In this document: positions 61,100-64,000 of the stretch, piece by piece
Numbering within the stretch: the stretch's first letter is position 1
Layout of the letters: the number at the start of each line of letters is the position of its first letter
Source of the DNA: Lacihabitans sp. CCS-44
Lineage (GTDB): Bacteria; Bacteroidota; Bacteroidia; Cytophagales; Spirosomataceae
Direction of reading: 5' to 3'
DNA length: 64,000 nt
Assembly (NCBI RefSeq): GCF_024343735.1
Contig: NZ_RJUE01000055.1
Location: 62,001-126,000, forward strand
Translations under genes and position numbers: made by a program
Notes under the pieces: generated by a model
Told to the model about the DNA's origin: nothing
What the model saw: only the letters and a program-made list of their open reading frames with translations
The model's database searches: none

Positions 61100-61220
61100 A
61101 TCCTGTAATGTGGGTGCAAAATTAAGCCAAGTGTCTAATTCTTCCAAGTAGTTTTCGAAAAATCTTTGAAACTATTTTTGAGCATACTACCTTTTGAAGG
61201 CTTTATGGTTTGTCAAAATC

Positions 61221-62015
61221 TTATAAATACTTGAATGCCAAAGGGTCAGGAAATAGGAACTGATAATTGCTTTTTTGGGAAAACTTTTCGGCTGATATCG
61301 TTTTTTTTGAAGAATCTCTGTTTTTATCACTCTTAGGTTTGGTGTTTTTGCTACAAGTGGCCCAAATCTCCGCCCTTGTTGGATGCTCTGGACTTACAAT
61401 ATTAAAAGTTTCGTCCCAAATATTTTCTTCTACCAAACTCGCTATGGCCCCCACGGCGTCATCTTGATGGATATAGTTTACCCTCGAAAAATCGGCGGAA
61501 GTTTGTGCTGAAAAATATTTACAGGGATTTCTGTCATAGCCCATCAGTCCGCCAAATCGTACTACTAAATATTGTTTTCTGAAATTTTTACAAAAGTCAA
61601 TCACAAGATTTTCCGCCATAAATAGAAAATGCGACGGGTTAGCATCTTCTTCTATCATTTCTTTTTCGATGTTGGGATACACCGAGGTGGAGCTTACAAA
61701 TAATATCTTCTTAAGCTTTTCAGACTTTTTGCATTCGGACAGAATATTTTCTATTTGTCTAAGGTGAAATTCTTCTCCTAATGCCTTCGCTTTGGGGGGG
61801 ATATTTATAATCAATATTTCGGAGTCAAAGAAAGAAGTTTTACCAATAAATTCTGGTTGAAAAGCTATTTGGTAGGCATTGATCCCGCTATTTTTCAAAG
61901 CTTCTATTTTTTCTGGGCTTGTTGTGCTGCCTTTTACTTCCATGTTTTTTGTCAAAAAAGCCAATGCTAAGGGTTTTCCTAGCCAACCGCTGCCTAAAAT
62001 TGATATTGTATTCAT
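61221..62015 (-). CDS. NAD(P)-binding epimerase-like protein (YeeZ-type)
   Basis: 264 residues. The Rossmann start SILGSGWLGKPLALAF has the GxGxxG-like pattern. ILFVSSTSVYPN and YLVVRFGGLMGYDRNP follow, as in atypical SDR proteins of the YeeZ group, where the Tyr-x3-Lys catalytic motif is weak or missing. It probably binds NAD(P)(H) and may not be a classic epimerase. It is divergent from udk and ends near tRNA-Gln. Confidence 0.8.
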   Translation of the reverse strand: MNTISILGSGWLGKPLALAFLTKNMEVKGSTTSPEKIEALKNSGINAYQIAFQPEFIGKTSFFDSEILIINIPPKAKALGEEFHLRQIENILSECKKSEKLKKILFVSSTSVYPNIEKEMIEEDANPSHFLFMAENLVIDFCKNFRKQYLVVRFGGLMGYDRNPCKYFSAQTSADFSRVNYIHQDDAVGAIASLVEENIWDETFNIVSPEHPTRAEIWATCSKNTKPKSDKNRDSSKKTISAEKFSQKSNYQFLFPDPLAFKYL

Positions 62016-62101
62016 AGTTATTTCACAACGAAATTTGAAATATAATGGTTTGGAAAAAATGTTTTCTGTCCAAAAATGGCCAATTCCACAGCGAGATTTA
62101 T

Positions 62102-62109
62102 TAGTTTTG
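62102..62109 (+). promoter_or_regulatory. -7 box of udk
   Basis: TAGTTTTG, a full match to TAnnTTTG, 40 bases before the udk ATG. No -33 TTG at standard spacing was found. Confidence 0.45.
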
Positions 62110-62149
62110 TATCCGAAATTTTAATTTTTTAACAATTTTGGTAATTTAA

Positions 62150-62770
62150 ATGGCTAAGCCTTACATAATCGGTATTACGGGAGGTAGTGCTTCGGGTAAA
62201 ACGTATTTTCTTCATAGTTTACTGAGCCATTTTACTAAAGACGAGGTTTGTCTTATTTCGCAAGATAATTATTACAAAACCCGTGATTTGGTACCAAAAG
62301 ACAATAACAAAGTCGAGAATTTCGACTTGCCCGAGTCTATCGATTTTGAGTTGTTTTCGCAACATATCAACGACCTCAAAAACGGAAAAGAGGTAAGAAT
62401 GCCAGAATATACCTTCGATATTTTTGACAAAGAACCCAATATTCTTGTTTTCAAACCTGCTCCTATAATAGTGGTTGAAGGTATTTTTGTTTTTCACGAT
62501 CCTTACATTTCTGCACTACTTAATCTTAAGGTGTTTATAGATGCCTTGGAGCATATCAAAATCCGCCGAAGAATTATCAGAGACAACAATGAACGTGGTT
62601 ACGACCTTGATTCTGTACTTTATAGGTGGGAAAACCACGTAGCTCCAACTTATGAAAAATTCATAAAACCTACCAAACAAGACGCAGACATCATCATTAA
62701 CAACAACAAACATTTTGAAAACGGACTTAAAATCTTGACGGCTTTTTTGCAAAATATCCTCAAAAAATAG
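62150..62770 (+). CDS. udk: Uridine kinase
   Basis: 206 residues. The P-loop IGITGGSASGKTYFL, the DNYYKTRD region with substrate-binding Asp/Tyr, ENFDLPESIDFELF, PIIVVEGIFVFHD and RRIIRDNNERGYD are all characteristic. It phosphorylates uridine and cytidine to UMP and CMP in nucleoside salvage. The length matches the E. coli enzyme. It is monocistronic with a -7 box upstream. Confidence 0.95.
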   Translation: MAKPYIIGITGGSASGKTYFLHSLLSHFTKDEVCLISQDNYYKTRDLVPKDNNKVENFDLPESIDFELFSQHINDLKNGKEVRMPEYTFDIFDKEPNILVFKPAPIIVVEGIFVFHDPYISALLNLKVFIDALEHIKIRRRIIRDNNERGYDLDSVLYRWENHVAPTYEKFIKPTKQDADIIINNNKHFENGLKILTAFLQNILKK

Positions 62771-62897
62771 ACATTTTGGTCTTTTTTACTTGCTCACAAA
62801 GTATTTCTACCTTACTTAAAATTACGACATTCTACGCTAAAATGGCTTAGTTGATTGGTGTAGCTTTACATCATGAAAACTGTTAAAATTTATAGCC

Positions 62898-63131
62898 ATG
62901 AGAAATCAAAAATTAGAAATCGTTCTTGAAGGATTTGACTTGTCTGATAGTCAACTGAAAGGGCTTGAGAAAGAAGTTAACGGATTGGTGGCCAGGCATT
63001 TGGTAAATTCCCAAATCAGTAAGTCAATCGGTACCAAGCTTCGTATCAATCCTGAGTGGTTGGGTATTTGGCTTAAAAAATTCAAAAACGAAACCTTGCT
63101 CAACAAAGCCAAGACTTTCAAGCCTTTTTGA
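62898..63131 (+). CDS. 77-residue protein in a two-gene unit with a Cys-rich protein
   Basis: The product has no cysteine and no signal peptide. Its first half is helix-forming and acidic (IVLEGFDLSDSQLKGLEKEV), and its second half is basic (WLGIWLKKFKNETLLNKAKTF). Its stop is three bases before the Cys-rich gene start, so the two are coupled. Size and charge split resemble leader-type peptides of ribosomally made natural products, but I cannot confirm this. Otherwise it is an unknown small protein. Confidence 0.7.
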   Translation: MRNQKLEIVLEGFDLSDSQLKGLEKEVNGLVARHLVNSQISKSIGTKLRINPEWLGIWLKKFKNETLLNKAKTFKPF

Positions 63132-63134
63132 ACA

Positions 63135-63509
63135 ATGGAAAAACAAAAGTACGCATGCCCTTCCGCTACCAACAGCGAAGGGGCATCGCTTTTCGGTATT
63201 GTGGGTAACGATGGTTTCGTGAAATTTCTTCCTCATGTGGTGCCTTTGGACGCTGAGCTTATTAAGGCTGGTAACAACCGTGGAAATCCCGAAGCAAGAT
63301 TTAGATATACCAATACATGTGCCGAAAGAGGCTGTAGGCAATGGACGGGTGAAAAATGCGGAGTTGTTGACAAAGTTCTGACTTTGGAATCGCAGGTGCA
63401 GGAAGTTAAAGCTCAGAATTGCCCAATCATGAATGATTGCCGCTGGTTTGCCCAAGACGGCACAAGGGCTTGTAAGGTGTGTCCGCTGGTTATTGCGGAC
63501 ATGATTTAG
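63135..63509 (+). CDS. Eight-cysteine protein, possibly metal- or Fe-S-binding
   Basis: 124 residues. Cysteines are arranged as ACPSAT near the N-terminus, then NTCAERGCRQWTGEKC, QNCPIMNDCRW and ACKVCPLV; the last seven lie in spaced pairs. The form CxxxxC..WTGxxCG..C..C.W..G..AC..CP recalls small cysteine-rich proteins that travel with natural-product or peptide-modification genes in several phyla (from memory). No signal peptide. The tightly linked 77-residue gene upstream is the obvious partner. Metal or cluster binding is a reasonable guess. Confidence 0.75.
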   Translation: MEKQKYACPSATNSEGASLFGIVGNDGFVKFLPHVVPLDAELIKAGNNRGNPEARFRYTNTCAERGCRQWTGEKCGVVDKVLTLESQVQEVKAQNCPIMNDCRWFAQDGTRACKVCPLVIADMI

Positions 63510-63545
63510 ATAGAATTAAGGTAGTTTAGGTTAATGGTAAATGTC

Positions 63546-63577
63546 AAAAGCCCCACTTTCTGAGTGAGGCTTTTATT
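63546..63577. terminator. Bidirectional terminator between the Cys-rich gene and nrdB
   Basis: AAAAGCCCCAC (63546-63556) and GTGAGGCTTTT (63564-63574) form an 11-bp stem with one mismatch and a 7-base loop. Confidence 0.8.
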
Positions 63578-63603
63578 GTTATTTCTAAAAAACTAAGTTC
63601 AAA

Positions 63604-64000
63604 TCAAAAGTCTTCGTCCAATGAGAATGACATTTTTTCTCTGTCAGATGTTACACCAGCTTTTTGATATTCTCCAACTCTTTTTTCAAAGAAATTGGTT
63701 TTGCCCTGAAGGGAGATTAAGTCCATGAAATCAAATGGATTGGTGGCGTTGTAAACTTTAGGCAATTGCAATTGCTCCAAAAGGTGATCTGCAACGAATT
63801 CTATATATTGGCACATTTGTGGTGCGTTCATACCAATTAGTGAAACCGGCAATGAATCCGAAACAAATTCTTTTTCTATTTCTACTGCGTCAGTAATTAT
63901 TTTCGTTACATCTTCAGGATTCATTTTGTTTTTTATATACTCTGTGTACAGCATACAAGCAAAATCCCTGTGCAAGCCTTCATCTCTCGAAATCAACTCG
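63604..64000 (-). CDS. nrdB: Ribonucleotide reductase class Ia small subunit, C-terminal part (5' end outside window)
   Basis: The frame is open to the window edge; the apparent first residue is an internal TTG, preceded by a Glu codon. The visible ~132 residues include [17 protein letters not shown], a conserved helix of R2 with Glu and His iron ligands, then [23 protein letters not shown] and the C-terminal tail SFSLDEDF that docks onto the large subunit. It is the radical-generating subunit that supports dNTP synthesis. Only the C-terminal third is present. Confidence 0.93.
   Translation of the reverse strand, partial: ELISRDEGLHRDFACMLYTEYIKNKMNPEDVTKIITDAVEIEKEFVSDSLPVSLIGMNAPQMCQYIEFVADHLLEQLQLPKVYNATNPFDFMDLISLQGKTNFFEKRVGEYQKAGVTSDREKMSFSLDEDF

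Overview
The window looks like a chromosomal segment from a Bacteroidota bacterium, probably of the order Cytophagales (Spirosomaceae/Leadbetterella-like). The reasons are the AT-rich intergenic DNA, several promoters with the Bacteroidota -7 box TAnnTTTG, many LytTR two-component systems, a TonB-dependent receptor with a carboxypeptidase-regulatory-like N-terminus, DUF1080/PA14 and propeller-cytochrome proteins, and a large Ig-repeat adhesin ending in a '3-coathanger stack'-like domain. The genus assignment is inference.

Layout. 0-2.3 kb: a truncated propeller-like protein end, ffh, and a small secreted protein. 2.8-10.1 kb (minus): a surface locus of an orphan LytTR regulator, a 1286-residue adhesin, an O-antigen-ligase-like/TPR membrane protein and a YD-repeat lipoprotein. 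10.4-13.2 kb: a LytS/LytTR two-component system. 13.2-17.6 kb (minus): a NarX/NarL-type system followed by an unknown protein, a polytopic membrane protein and a papain-like cysteine protease. A 23-bp motif (21/23 identical) lies exactly 64 bases upstream of both the orphan LytTR gene and the NarL-type regulator. 17.7-20.4 kb: a malonyl-CoA-synthetase-like enzyme with the MadL/MadM malonate carrier.

20.7-27.6 kb (minus) is the most rearranged part. It holds mscS, a BRO-N gene sitting between the intact mscS start and a divergent second copy of the mscS 5' end, a PLD-helicase-DUF3427 protein with a Nudix hydrolase, dinD, a 35-codon remnant of a cytosine-5 DNA methyltransferase carrying motif I, and an XRE controller-like regulator. 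It reads as a remodelled restriction-modification/defence locus into which BRO/DinD-type genes were inserted.

27.9-33.7 kb: a histidine kinase and LytTR regulator split by a REP/tyrosine-transposase unit, then a BlaI/BlaR1 pair with three perfect operator palindromes. 33.7-42.2 kb: glycosyltransferase, TonB receptor and divergent DtxR-type regulator sharing a palindrome, a GbsR-type regulator, a 45-residue membrane protein, SixA-like phosphatase, SDR enzyme, a 60-bp higher-order tandem repeat, glutamate dehydrogenase and a DksA-like protein. 42.4-44.7 kb: atpD and atpC separated by a frameshifted four-helix-bundle (S23-type) gene with flanking AATTTGC repeats. 44.8-51 kb: DUF1080/PA14 protein, propeller-cytochrome c protein, Cys-cluster lipoprotein, sugar isomerase-like protein and trpD. 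51-64 kb: recJ, lptB, Skp-like protein, penicillin acylase, rhodanese, DUF4301 protein, tRNA-Gln, epimerase-like protein, udk, a two-gene unit with an unusual eight-cysteine protein, and the C-terminal part of nrdB.

No CRISPR array, rRNA gene or complete prophage was seen. The best candidates for something undescribed are the BRO/DinD insertion pattern with the PLD-helicase/Nudix module (21.4-27.5 kb), the regulator-linked protease cluster (13.2-16.4 kb) with its shared motif, and the Cys-rich two-gene unit at 62.9-63.5 kb.
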